From contig JAGGNK010013114.1 in assembly GCA_017590115.1 (NCBI GenBank), positions 2,956,992-3,020,991 of the forward strand: a stretch of DNA of 64,000 bases. Reading direction: 5' to 3'. The translations under genes and the position numbers were made by a program. Source of the DNA: Montifringilla adamsi. Lineage: Eukaryota > Chordata > Aves > Passeriformes > Passeridae. Under the pieces are notes generated by a model. That model did not search any database, was not told the origin of the DNA, and saw only the letters and a program-made list of their open reading frames with translations. Positions 1 to 12,400 of this stretch are shown one piece after another; positions within the stretch are counted from its first letter, which is position 1, and each line of letters begins with the position of its first letter.

Positions 1-2345
1 TTTGAAAGGTGGTTCTTGTTTCTGCAGATAGGAAAAAGCAAGAAAACAAAGGCTCCCTGAAAAAATCATTGGTTTTCCTCCTCCAGCAGTGGTGGTCCTA
101 GTATCATCACTTACATTTCTCATTTATGAGGAAAAATGGAAAAAAATAGCCCCTCCAAATCCTACGTAATTGTGGCCTGGCATCATAAAACTTCCTGGCA
201 AGGAAAACAAAAGAGGCTTCACTTCAATGACACACTGGTTCCACCAGATTTCTTCTTTTTTCTATCTTTCCTTTCTTGGACCCTAGATTTTTTTTAAAGT
301 CCATGTAGGTATTAGAAAAAGCAGCCAGTGCCACTATGAACTTGTAATCATCCTTAGCAATTGAAGGACATTGATTTAAATCCTGCCTTTGCATGTGCCC
401 TTTCATCAGATCTCTACTGATACAGGGGCAGACTGGAGTCACTCTGTGGAATTAAGTGGTGGTTCTTTTGAAGGAAGCATTTTTAAATGGGGCTGTGATG
501 ATACTAGAGGTTTAACAACTGCTTACATTCTGTAAACAGTCACAGTCATTAGAGCTGAGCAAACTAAATCAAACTGATACTCATTGGAATGGAAGTTTCA
601 CTGGAAACCAGGCTTACAAATATTTTGGAAAATGGAATTAAGACTTGAACAGGCAGGATGACCTTTGAGAGAATCTGTGCTGAATTTTCAATAAACATAG
701 AGCTCCTTGGTGGGGGAACACTTGTAAAAAAAATACAGGGGTTTCCAGGACACTATTACTACACAGAATACAGTGGCTTTATTTAAGTGGTTATTTTGAA
801 ACCTGAGATCTATTCAAACCCAGAAATACTAGGTGATACTGAATGTGCATGAGTACTTATGAAATAAGGCCAAAGGTTGGCTGCTGCAAAGCACAAGAAA
901 AACAAAAACAGAAGAATAAGTTGCCATATGTAACTTGCAAAGGAAAAAAGCAATGAGTTTAACTATTCCTACCTGTTTGCATTCATATAAAACTGTTCTT
1001 TATGCCATGCCTTTCACTGTTTTATTTTGCTTTGCTGTAATCCTTCCTAGAAAGCTCAAATAAGCAGAGCCTCATGAAGACCATATCATCTATTACTAAT
1101 GGTTGGAGTGCAATTGGTTTAGAAATCATTAATTTGTTTAAGAATTAAATGAAGTGAAGCACCAAAACACTAATAGAAATGTAGTTTGTATTAACTGTGG
1201 AACTGTGGTAATGTGTCTTTGAATATAGAATTTAGATTAGAATTACGTACACTCACAGAGAAAAGGGAAAATATTTCTATGTTATCTGCAGAGATAGAAT
1301 TAGAAAACATTTGCATTAAAGAAATTAATGAGTTTACATTGTGTGACTGTGTTCCTGGTGTTCCAGGATACAACTATATGGAACTAAATAGCATATGTCT
1401 TGCTCCCTAAAGGTACAATTTGTTGCCACCTGAATAAATGGAAAATGTTCCCTAACTACTGTCAACAGAAGGCCAATGGTGCACAGCTGAGGCGTTAATC
1501 ACTCATGAATTCTCCAGCCAGAGCTTTGTAATGTTTGGCAAAATTGGGCCGTATTAGTTAGGTATCAACAGCACAGTTTCAAATTAATTTCTGTGTTGCT
1601 TTTTTAGCAAGGACAGATGAGTAGACCATTCCAAATTAGATGATGTGATAGCTTTTTAAGTTTTGCAAATTTAACTCACTTAGAGAAAGTAGAAACTAGT
1701 GTGTGGGAGGCATTTGGTGACATATAGGTATTCACAAAGCACTTGAGAAACTTAAAAATAATTTAATTATCCCATATCAGACTGGTTTCCCTCCTGAACT
1801 CCTGGGAACTCTACAGTTACCATCTGTGTTCACCTCAGAATATTTAAGGCCTATGGCTAGGAAATCGTTGGTTTACTGTGAGATTTCTGTTTTATCACAT
1901 AAATTATTGCCATAGACAATAGAAAACCTAACGGAAGCCTTTTCAGCCTTCAATAATACTAAGTACAAAGGAAAATTTATCAGCTTTGATGAGGAGGGGG
2001 CAAGTGTAAATTTTAGGTTACAGTCATTACTTGACTGGGAGAAAAAATAATTAGTGCTACAGTCTGTGCTGGGACCTTTAGAACAAACAAAAATAGTTGG
2101 CTTTAATGAAGAAGCTAAAGCAAGAGAAGGATACTGAGAAAAAGGTGAATTAAGGTGCTGTTGGAAATCTCATTAGTGAGAAACAGTCAGAGAATGAAAT
2201 GGAAATAGCAGTCTACTAATAACTTCCTTAAGTTACTTAGGTGAAAGAGAAAATTATGTTCAGTTTATTTCTTTATGAAAGAGCAGATAAAGTAATTTAT
2301 CCCAATTTCAATAGTCTGGTTGATAATATGTCTTTCTGATTCCAG
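1..2345. other. Intron-like AT-rich sequence upstream of the coding exon
   Basis: No coding signal is visible: both strands are broken by stops and there is no codon-like composition. Ordinary AT-rich unique DNA with short A/T runs. It ends in a pyrimidine-containing stretch and the AG acceptor at 2344-2345, so at least its right part should be intron of the gene that owns the exon at 2346. Confidence 0.55.
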
Positions 2346-2539
2346 ATCAGGCCTTGCAGGAACAGGCAGTAAATACCCTGATGCTTCTGTTTGACACTTC
2401 TGGCAAGACTCAGAGTGACAGCAATGCCGCTCTGCCTCGTGAACGCCTTGTGAGAGAGGAGCTGTGGCGGCTCCAGAAGCACAGGGGTTGGAACTGGTTC
2501 ACCAAAGCTGCTGGTGGCAACTCCAGCAACATGCTGCTG
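2346..2539 (+). CDS. Internal coding exon of an unidentified vertebrate gene
   Basis: The segment is open in one frame and bounded by an acceptor (tctgattccag, AG at 2344-2345) and a strong donor (gtaagaaa from 2540). It enters in phase 1: bases AT complete a codon begun in the previous exon. It then reads 64 full codons and leaves in phase 0. The peptide starts QALQEQAVNTLMLLFDTSGK, continues through a basic and charged part (RERLVREELWRLQKHRGWNW) and ends with NSSNMLL. The first part could be one amphipathic helix, as in HEAT- or armadillo-type helical repeats, but this is only an impression. The exon is richer in G+C than its flanks, as coding exons usually are. I do not recognise the protein. 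A processed pseudogene is unlikely because both splice signals are intact. The frame closes with TGA just after the donor (2549-2551), so the reading depends on splicing. Confidence 0.72.
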
Positions 2540-5500
2540 GTAAGAAAATGAGAATACCCTGACTGAGCTGTGATGTCCAGGTTGTCTGGACTTTGATATC
2601 AGGCAGTGTTCCTGGATAAGTGTTCTGACTAATGGCTACATACCCAGACATGTCATTCTGTCCAACCATGGGGTTTAGATCATTTTTTCCAAAGTTTATG
2701 AGCTTAGCAATTTCTCTGTCTCTCCCTCTTTTTTTTTTAATTTTTTTTCCTTTCTTTTGAGCATCTTTCTCTTTCTTTTTCCTGTCAGTTTTGGGTACAA
2801 GCAATGAGTCATCTTTCTTTTTCCTTGTGACTTTCCACCTCAAGTGAAGCAAGCAGAAATAGAATAACTATTTTTTTAAATAGGACAATTTTGATAGAGA
2901 TTTATATTCCTCATAACATTGTGACGAACATACTGTATAAGTTCCCTTTTCACATTATTGCTCCCAAGAATTTCATGGATGCATCAAGAGGTCGTTGAAA
3001 GCACTAAAGCCAATAGCAATGTTGGGGAGCAGAGCAGACCACAGGTGAACACCATTGTAAAGGATTGAAAGTGAACTCTTGTGCTGGTCTCACAAACAAG
3101 AAACAGCACACAGCTATATCCCTCATATCTATTTTGTGTTTCCATGTGGCAATAAAACTTAGTAGATCTGAAAGCATCTAATGAAAGCTGCATAAAACTA
3201 CATCTAATGTAGCTTGTGGTCAGCCAAATATGCAGTAATGTGGTTGTTAAAAACGACAATAACCCCTCCAAATTGGAAGGACTTGGGGGTCATATATAGA
3301 AAGGAAACTAGACCAAAATGTCTCATTACAGAGAAAATGTAATAGAGGAAGAAAAAGCAATAGGGCTTTAGCTGATTTTTGCTGCCTTTTTTTTTTTCTT
3401 TTTCTTTTTTTTTTGTTAACAATCAGGAGTGAGGAAACAACTCTGTAAACACTGACATGATCTCAGGCAAAATGCTTTCCTTCTGAAGTTCTGGTGTTTC
3501 TACCTGTAAGAGCTGAGAAACACCTGGAAATTTACAGGGGAAGGGTGTTATATATCACATCTAGATGATGTGCTGTTCAGAAGGCTTGATCTGTGAGCAA
3601 TATGTAATTCTTCACACATTGGTGTAGCTCCTTCTGGGATTAAAGATTAAATTAAAACCAGCAGCTCAGATTTTTGTCTCTCAGAAATTAAAGGGTAAGG
3701 AAGCTTTAAATTTGAACATGAAGCTGCAATTTAGAGCTGGAGGGAATCTAAAGGAAAGAGAAATCCTTTGAATTTACAAGTAACATAGATGTCATACGGC
3801 TGTGATTTTGGCCTCCTGTTAAAGTTATGCAGGGTGCACAGAGTACTATCTGCTCTCCTAGGAATTAGTTGTCAAATTCATTAGTCTCCAATATTTTATG
3901 ATGGAAAGATTTGCCAGGCTTCTCTCTATTTTCACCCTTAGTTTTGACCACCTTCAACAACTTTCAGCTTCTAGAGGAACAGGGAAGATATTTTGAAATG
4001 TTGATACTTATATTTCTCTGTTAAAGCCTTGCAGTGTTGAGCAGGAGTGGTATCACAGAGCTCTTCCCTTGTCCTCTCCTGCTGTACTTTCTGAATGGCG
4101 CAGGGACTGAGCAGCTGCTACTATCAAATGTCCCCCTATTACAAGGGTCCAGCACCATTCAGTTAGGATGAGGGAAATTAAGATACAAGATGTGGCAGCT
4201 GTCTGCATCAGGGCCCTGCATTATCCCTTCTTTGGTCCTATGCCAGCCACACTGCACAGCTGATGTCTGCCTGGGGCTGCAAGATGCTGGATGTGTTTAC
4301 AGAAGCATCTCTTCTAAACCCTTGTCACACAGGGCTGCTGAGCTAGCCTGAAAGAAAAGAAGGTGACTCTGACTGGTGCCAACCAGAGTCCAAAATGGAA
4401 AAAACTTAATGGGAAATTTCAAAAGGGTGGTGAGAAGGAAGTTTAGGATGAATTTTTGGTTTTGCTGCTGTTGCTAAAGTTATAAAAAGCCCCCCAGTCT
4501 TAGTCTCTGGGCGTACTTTGGGAATTCGACAGTCCATTTATCCAGCTAAATTAAATTGTTAAGCTCTGCTGATTTTAGGAAAATCAATGAAGATGTGACA
4601 ATTTGCCTTGGCTGATGAGATGGCCTAGGATACCACTTGCAATGCTGAGTGGGAACTTTGTCTGCTGACAAAGAGCTGTCAGCATTGAATAGTACTGCAA
4701 AATTCATTGCATGTCACTTGAAGAGATGGTAGGAAGGAAAGGAGACACCAAAAAGTACTGGCTGTGGGCAGAAGGCCAGAAGCAGTTCTTTTCAATGCCA
4801 TATCCATTAAAAGAAAAGGGGAAAAAAACATCTGTGGCAGCTAAATTGGTATAATAAAGTCAGCAGATGAAAGCAAAAAAGATCAGAAGAAAAGAAACAC
4901 AAAACAGAAAAATGTAACTGAAGAAGTTTAAATGTGCTTTTTATTGCTGTAAGTTTGCAGTGGAATAGGAGGTAGAGGAAAACATTTTATTAAAAATATA
5001 TAAAAAATGGAGACTGTTTCCTCCTCATACGAGGGACTTGCTCACAGAAGGAAACCAGGGTTGTAGTACAGGGTTTTCCTCTGCACTCCCAGCTGTGAGG
5101 GAAAGATCCCATCACAAGTGAGACCAGAGCATGGTTGGTGCTGGAAAATCCCCAAGGAGGTTCCACAATTTCGAGTAGTTCTGGGGGTTTGTTGTCTTTG
5201 GGGTGATATTTTTAAAAATAATCCAAATACTTTTTGGGAACAACTTCATTTCATAAATATAGTGATCATCATTTCCTGGCAAAATTCCAGTTTGGGTAGT
5301 TGTCTGTGCATTGGGAAATTACATTTGCGTAGCTCAGCTACAAGATATCTTCCCCTGCACAAGAAGAATCCTGAACACAAGCTGCTGACCTCAACTTAAG
5401 AAACATCCCAGAAGCTTGTGTATTGTTAAATGGCATTGTAATTTTTACCCCAACAGTGGTAAAATCAGACTGACTGTGTTGCAGTGGGCTAATCACTGAA

Positions 5501-8500
5501 AGTAAAGCTACTCACTTTGCAGAGTACTTTTACATTCTTCAGGATAGCAAGGTGCAGAAATGTATTCTGCTTCACAATGACAAGAGTAGAGTGCATGTGT
5601 TAGGAAAGGTAAAGAAAAGAGTAGGAAAGGTTAAAGCTACAGGAGAGAGAGACTGAAAGAAAAATGACAAGGGAAAAATTCATTACACACATTCAGTTGT
5701 CATATTCAAGCTACTACAAATAGTCTGTGATATTGCTATTACCAAAAAAATTTACTGAAGGTTTACATAAAATTTAGTTTTCCTATCTTATTTTAAGGCT
5801 TTAATATACTACTATGCACTGCACTTAAAATACAGAAGCAGAACTTTTCTTGCTATTACTCAAATACAAGTGGCTTGATGGCTGTTGTGAAACTCCAGTA
5901 TCTATTCTTACAAAAGGTGACTTTTGAATGCACAATACCTCACTGAGGTTCAGTCCAGCTAGAAATGAGATTTTCTCAAAGAATTTGTAAATATATCAGG
6001 CTTGTGAAAATGTTTATTCAAATTATTGTGGAGGAAATGCACTTATTTATGAAATGTTGGGAGTTTGGTTATAAATAGCTAATTGTCTTTTCACAACTGA
6101 CATCATCAGTAGAAGAGATACATTGTGGTCAGTAGAACTGGTACTGCTGCAATCATTGTCAGTTTAATTCATAGATCACTGATAAGCCAATGTATGATTC
6201 CAAAAGAGACATAAGAAACACAGAAGTAATACATTCAGAACAAAAAATGTTAAAATGTTTTTTGTTAAAAAAACCTGTGTATTGCATGGGACAGTTTTTT
6301 GGGGGGAAGGATTGCTGAAAAACAGGACTGTAAAAAAAGATAACTCAGTAAAATATGGTTTTGATGTATGATTATTTGCAATTATTGCAATGCCAGAACC
6401 AGGCACCTCCTCTTGTAGTGTAAAGAAATCCAAATAACAAAAGCTTCTCAATATAAATAGACTATTTGCACTTAATTTATTTAAGCTTAGCCTACCTGTC
6501 TTATTTGGTTCTAGAAAATGGAATCAGCCTCCCAGAGTAGTCATATGCCTTCTCTATGGTGACTTTGGCCACTAATCTATTGTTTAAAAGAAATAAGGGG
6601 CAGGTCAACTCATACTTGTCCCCTTTTATCACTGTGCTATAAAATGTAAGTGATGCACATGGTTTTGTTTTTCATGACTACTCATCAGATCAGTAAAAAT
6701 CTGCTTTGTGGATCTTGTTGTGCTGCATGGGCAGAAGCAGCTTCTGGATAACTTAGCTCTGATAAGACTGTGGAAGAGGAGGTCTTGGATGTGGGGAAGA
6801 CCTTTGGAGAGCCCGAATTGCTGTCAGACAAGATTGTGTATACCTGAGAACATCAGGTATCTACACACATTTGAAGGTTTGGCATCAATAATTTTTTTTT
6901 TTTAATCAGGAGCCTAATTAGCCTAATTGTAAATTGCAGAGATATAGAAAGGATCCTAATTCAATAGGCTGAACAATGCTTAATTAAGATCATGCCTTTT
7001 ACATAGTATGCATAGTCATAGACTCAAATGCATTCTGCCTAATTGTAAATAACTTAGGAGTGCAGACTCTGTGTTCAATAAAAAAATAGAAAGTAGGCAC
7101 TCTCAGAGATAGCTCATGCCTTAATGGGGCTCAGTTATGCTCTGGAGGTGCCCATGGCCTTGGGCAATAGGGGGATCTTCTATGTTTATATACTTAAAGT
7201 ACTTAGGTGAAACTCTTCAGCCACAATTTTAAAGCCAGAAGGAAGAATTATGTTCATCCTGTGGACCTCCAGTGCAACCTCAGCCACAGAATTTCACGAA
7301 GTATCATCAGTTCTGTGCCAAGACTTCCACTTGAGCAGGAGCCTATCTCTTAAAAAGATCCACTGGAGAAACTGCCTATTTAAAACCAGGATATTCAGTT
7401 TTATTATTATAGCTCCAGCGTATTTCCTAAAATTGTTGGAATGCCAGATGCCACTTTGGTGAACTCCAGATGGTGTAACTTTAATCAGTAGTGAGATGTG
7501 ATTTACTAGAAATGCTCCTCTACAACAAAAGTAGCTCTTGGGCTTCTTTTTTTGAAGTATTTTGGGTTTCTCTTCAGACCATGTCTTTAAACTTTATTCA
7601 CTGTACAGATTTATGATAAGTATCATTATTGTAAAAATGTACCACAGATCTAAATACTGCTTGCAATGTGCTATGGTGAGAAGTACAAATCTTTATCACA
7701 AGAATTTTCTGAGAATCTAGAACATCAGACATCAAACTTTTTTCAAGGCTGAAACTCTTATTATGCTTGGTGATCACAATAAAATACTTTCCCTAACTTT
7801 TAAATGTCAGGGTATTGTTTCATATGGCAACAGCATGACTAGTTTTAAACATTTGCATAAGGATCAGGTTCTCTGGTTTGCTTGGTTTTGTGCTGCCTGT
7901 AGCTTCCCAGCTGGGGTTCCTGCATTGATGAGAGAGCATAAAATGAAAGGCAGCTCTCTACATATTTCCCCTCTCCAGCCCACTCACAGGAGCAAAGCAG
8001 TGGGCAGCAGCCAGATAATGATACATTGCTATCCCCATTCATCCTGTACTCTCTGTGATCACATCTGTCATTTTTATTCAAAGAGACTGAGTTGCTGGAA
8101 GGAACCCAAAAGATTTGACTGCATTATTCTGTTGTGGAAACCTTCTATATTTCTTCTTTCAGCTAGAAGTGCAACTTGATAATGATGTGTCTTATTGCCT
8201 CTGTGGGCCTCAGGAATAACATGAATTTTGTGTCCTATAGAAAGATAAAGTGGAAGGGTGCAGAGAGCTGGTGTGGTTCTCTCATTATGCCTCCTTAGAG
8301 CTTATTTGTTTAAACACAATTGAGGGGTTTTTAAATATTTTTTTTTTTAATTTATAAATCTGTGAACACTGTCCAGAAGGTACAAGACATCAGTGGTGAG
8401 AATTTTAACAATTATAACCTGTGAAAATAACTAGAAGTAATTTGGGGCTGGAGAAGACAGTTACAGCAAAGAAATCATACCCTACAGCTCAAAAAACCCA

Positions 8501-9380
8501 TAAAGATGCAAAGCCAAAACCATCCTTGGAGTAGGTATAACTTGGAGTGCTTTGGAGTTACCTCCACCATAAATTCCAGTGCTCACACTTTTGCTTTCAC
8601 AGGCTGTGTCTGCTGTGTGGTGCTGCTTATTATGTGACTCGTTCACCTTTCAAGTCCATTAAGCAGTGAACATAGGGGCTGATGTGAAGCCCAGGTGCCC
8701 AAAAACCTGACCTGTTTTTCAAATGGATCCTGAGCTCTGTGCTGCCATAGTTGCCCAGGGTATCAGCAACAGCTTTAATGCAGGATTAGAAAAGGACACG
8801 GAACAACTGACTAGCAGCAGTAGCTGCAGTAACAGCTGCATACATCTGACATAGATTTTTGGAGAGTCTAGGTGGCACTACATCAGAGGCCTGCTGTCCT
8901 GCTAACCTCATTTCCCCTCCAGGCACACTGAAGCTGTGTTCCCACTTGACAGCACACCTATAAAAACCAGCTAGGTTAGAATATAGCTGAGGTCAACTCA
9001 TCATTCTCATGGGTTAAAAACAATTGATTCCCCCATTTTTATCTCTCTTCATTTCTCTTGGATAAATAATAAGTCCTGTTACAGGGAGAAATTCAACATA
9101 TTGATTTGGTTTTACCCAATTTTTGTTTTCACTCCCCCTCAGTTGTGGGGGTCAATGAGCAGAAAATACACTGAAAGAAGAAGCAGCAGAGCAGAGAATG
9201 GTCAGGTCAGAGGATCACTATTTGGAGTGAACTCTCTGAGTCTCTCCCTCTCTACCAACAGAATCATATGACATCTTTCATCCTCAAAGATCTCATTCCT
9301 GAGTGCCTTGTAAAACTTGACCTGTCTCCTTAAGAATGACTTCAAGCTTTGCTGAAACACAGCTCCTCTGGGACTGCAAA
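2540..9380. other. Non-coding AT-rich stretch, probably intron
   Basis: Starts with the donor of the exon ending at 2539. T-rich tracts lie at about 2730-2760 and 3388-3415. Two compact inverted-repeat arrangements (3493-3538 and 4640-4687) and a homeodomain-motif-rich block (6905-7060) are described separately. I see no further splice-bounded coding segment that I would defend. Confidence 0.5.
6905..7060. promoter_or_regulatory. Candidate conserved non-coding element rich in TAATT homeodomain cores
   Basis: A compact non-repetitive block with CCTAATT repeated at about 6913, 6922, 6954 and 7038, plus a TTAATTAA core near 6980. The 14-mer gcctaattgtaaat occurs exactly twice (6921-6934 and 7037-7050). 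This density of homeodomain-type cores is typical of vertebrate developmental enhancers, but conservation was not tested. It could simply be AT-rich sequence. Confidence 0.28.
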
Positions 9381-9383
9381 GTG

Positions 9384-9402
9384 CTGCCTGCCAGGGGGCA
9401 TA
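9384..9402 (+). promoter_or_regulatory. CTCF-like motif
   Basis: The stretch contains ctgccagggggca, a close match to the central part of the vertebrate CTCF consensus (CCASYAGRKGGC). Single-site prediction from sequence only; occupancy is unknown. Confidence 0.35.
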
Positions 9403-12400
9403 TTGCAGCAGGAATAAAGCTGAAATTAATATTGGGTTGTCTGAGATGTTCTAGGAGGCACTTGGGTCAAGACTTTGGGACTGAATCCCCATTCAAGCAA
9501 AAAGGTTGGTGGTTTAATTGAGGAAAAAATGAGATCAGTTTTACACCTCATCTGAAGAGTGGCATCAGTCCCCATCCTTTTTCAAGGTAAAATGAAGTTC
9601 GTTCAGTGCTCACTAATAATTGCTGATATCTTAATTCTGCCAGGACCTGCAATTTTTTAAGGTTTTCTGGGAAGTTACTGATCCTAACACCAGGCCTTCT
9701 CCTGTTACACTTTGCACATTGATAAAATCAGCTTTCAGGAACAATACGGTAAAAGTGCACTTTCTTTGTGCTGTGTATCTTCTGCTGCTACACCAGTAAC
9801 CAACCATTTATCACATAATCAGATCCTTGCTGAACTATATGCCATCTGTGATCAAATGAATGATGAATAAATTCAGAATGCAGTTTCAGCTAGTCTATTT
9901 TTTGTTCATATTTCATTCCTAGTGGATTTAAGTCTTTTTGACCTTGTGAAAAATAGCTGCATTTGAACTAAAAATGTGGGTTTTTTCTAGATAGTGGACT
10001 ATGCCAACTTCTGTTTCTTTTGGAATTCAATAGAAATTGTTTGGTATATCAGGACATTTTCTACATCCTTATTTACTTTTTCTTCCTTTCAGACTATACC
10101 CTTTGATATAACTAACCTCCAATCTTTGCTCATATCTCCTGGCTCCAGGAACTCTTTTTTGATTTCCATTGTCTTCTGTGTGGAAGTAACTCTCGCTATC
10201 AAGCATTACATTTAGTTTTCCACTCATGTAGCTATGAGCTAACAAATTACATCAATTTCTTGAGGCCTTCTGAGCTGAGTGAATTTGGCACAGTATTTCT
10301 CAGCTATCAGCCCTTTCATTATTGTTAGGGAATGCTTCAGTGATATTTATTCGTCATTCTGGTAATGCAAGTTCTTTTACTTTGATGCTGAGACTTTGAA
10401 ACCTGAATTCCTGACAACATAGAACTTCCTTCAGAAAACATCTAATTAAAATGTGTTAATGCAGTGAGCCTTGGTCACTTCCAACCCCTGAAGACATCTC
10501 CAATGGATGTCTGGTTTTGTTGTATGTCAGCTTTCAGCTAAGGAAGAATGTGTTGGGTTTACTCACCATGTAGGGCAAGGGGTGGTGTGGAGCTTTACAC
10601 AGGGCAATAGCTCCGCGTTCCAAATCTTCTTGGGTACAGGGTGGTCTCTGTGAGCCCTGGGAAAGATGCAGACTTCCCCATGGCACGGCTGATGAGCTTT
10701 GTGCAGCATCTTAGAGAACATTTTCTGCAGCTTCTTTAGTGGACTGGCTTGCATATTCACCTATATTGTGTGCACAGCCATAAACATTGGTTTTCCTATT
10801 GGTGTTTTGGCAGAAGGGAACAGCATCAGATGGAGACTTCAAATGCGTGACAGAATTCCCTGGGGCAGAAATGGCAGGTGTGGAGAGGCAGACTGGGCAT
10901 ACAGGAAGACTGGGCAAGCACTTTTGGGAAAACAGAGCAGTCTGAGCTAACCAGAGGAGCCACAGAGGGATACAGTTTCTTAGCAGAGGGGAACTCTCCT
11001 GTGAGTTTCCTGCAGATTGTCCTTAGCTTCAGCAATTCTTGGCCTTTCTGTTGGGTTCTGTCATCCATTCTATTCCCTCATTAAGTCCTCAACTGCTTCT
11101 GCTTTTCTCTAGGTCTTCTTGTTTACTTCCCACCAATCTTTTCATTTCTGTGTTTCCTTAGCATAAGATCTCACCACATTTTCTCTACCTCTGATTTTCC
11201 CCACTGCTATTGTTGCTGTACTTTCTTGCATGGTTCCTGTATTTTTCTCTCAATTCCTCATATTTTTTGCCCTGCTAAAGTGGGGTAGTGACACTGTTCA
11301 TGACACTGCTGCTTCTCACCCCTCTTAGGACTGATGGAAGCCCGCATAGCCCTTTGGTGCCTGTTTTGAGCTTCAGCATGCACTTGCTGGAGCCCAGTCA
11401 GATAAGTATGCAGGGAGCAGGTAAGAGCTGCCAGAGAGAGAATATGAGGGGTGAGCATCCTCCTGAGTGCCAAACCAGCTGCATAATCATTGCCACGTCT
11501 TCACTAGGCTTTGAACATAGGGATCTAGGTAGCTCCAGCTTTGGTCACACTCTCAGTGAATACTTTTTGGTGGTGAAGATGGACAGACAGCTCCACCATG
11601 GTTGTAGCACACAAAGGATGTAGAGATGACCAAACCTGTCATGTTGAAGCCATGACACGAAATAGCAGAAGAGGTGCTGATCACTCCCTGCCCTCTTGAG
11701 TGCAGAGCGGAGATTTCAGGAACGTGTTAGGGTAATCCATAAACTGTTTCTACTTCAGGAGGGTGAACGTCAGACAAAACATTTTGCAAGCATTAAACAT
11801 GACTCACTGGTGACTTAGGCTGGCAGTACAAGCTGTGGTAAGGCAGAAGAGCTGAACCCAAGCCAAAACAAAAAGACATCACTGTCTGATCAGGCAATGC
11901 ACCATATGTTGGTGAAAATATCTCCTGAGGCATTTCCCCCCAGACTGCTTGAAAAGAGTGAGCTGTTCTCTGCCATTGCATGACATCTTGCACTACATGT
12001 CTCAGTTGGGACTCTTGAAATTTTTTGTCATAATGCCTCTTTTACAGTATGTGACTGCTTGTAAACTGCACCTTAGAAAAGATACATTCAGTGGTGTGAA
12101 CCCTCCAGATTTATTAGATTTAACTCCTACACAGCAAAACATGCTCTACGAATTAGATCTAGGCAAATTAGGAGAATAACTTGATGCAACACACAATGGC
12201 CAGTTAGATATGCTGAAAGAGGGTCTGCTCTTCAACTGGCCAGAACTATGCTGAGTAGATCACTAGGTTACACTTCTGCACCATCACAGAAAAGTTTAGA
12301 AAGGACCAAAAGGCAGTCTCATCAATCCTGTGACCATAAAGGGAGAAGAACTGTAAGTAATCAACCATGCAGCTTGGGTTTTTTCCCATTTCTAGTCTGT

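Noticed and set aside
11949..12179. 76-codon + strand frame with a protein-like end (DLLDLTPTQQNMLYELDLG)
   Set aside because: No splice acceptor or start context fits the frame, and AT-rich chance frames often look like this. A translated search would decide.
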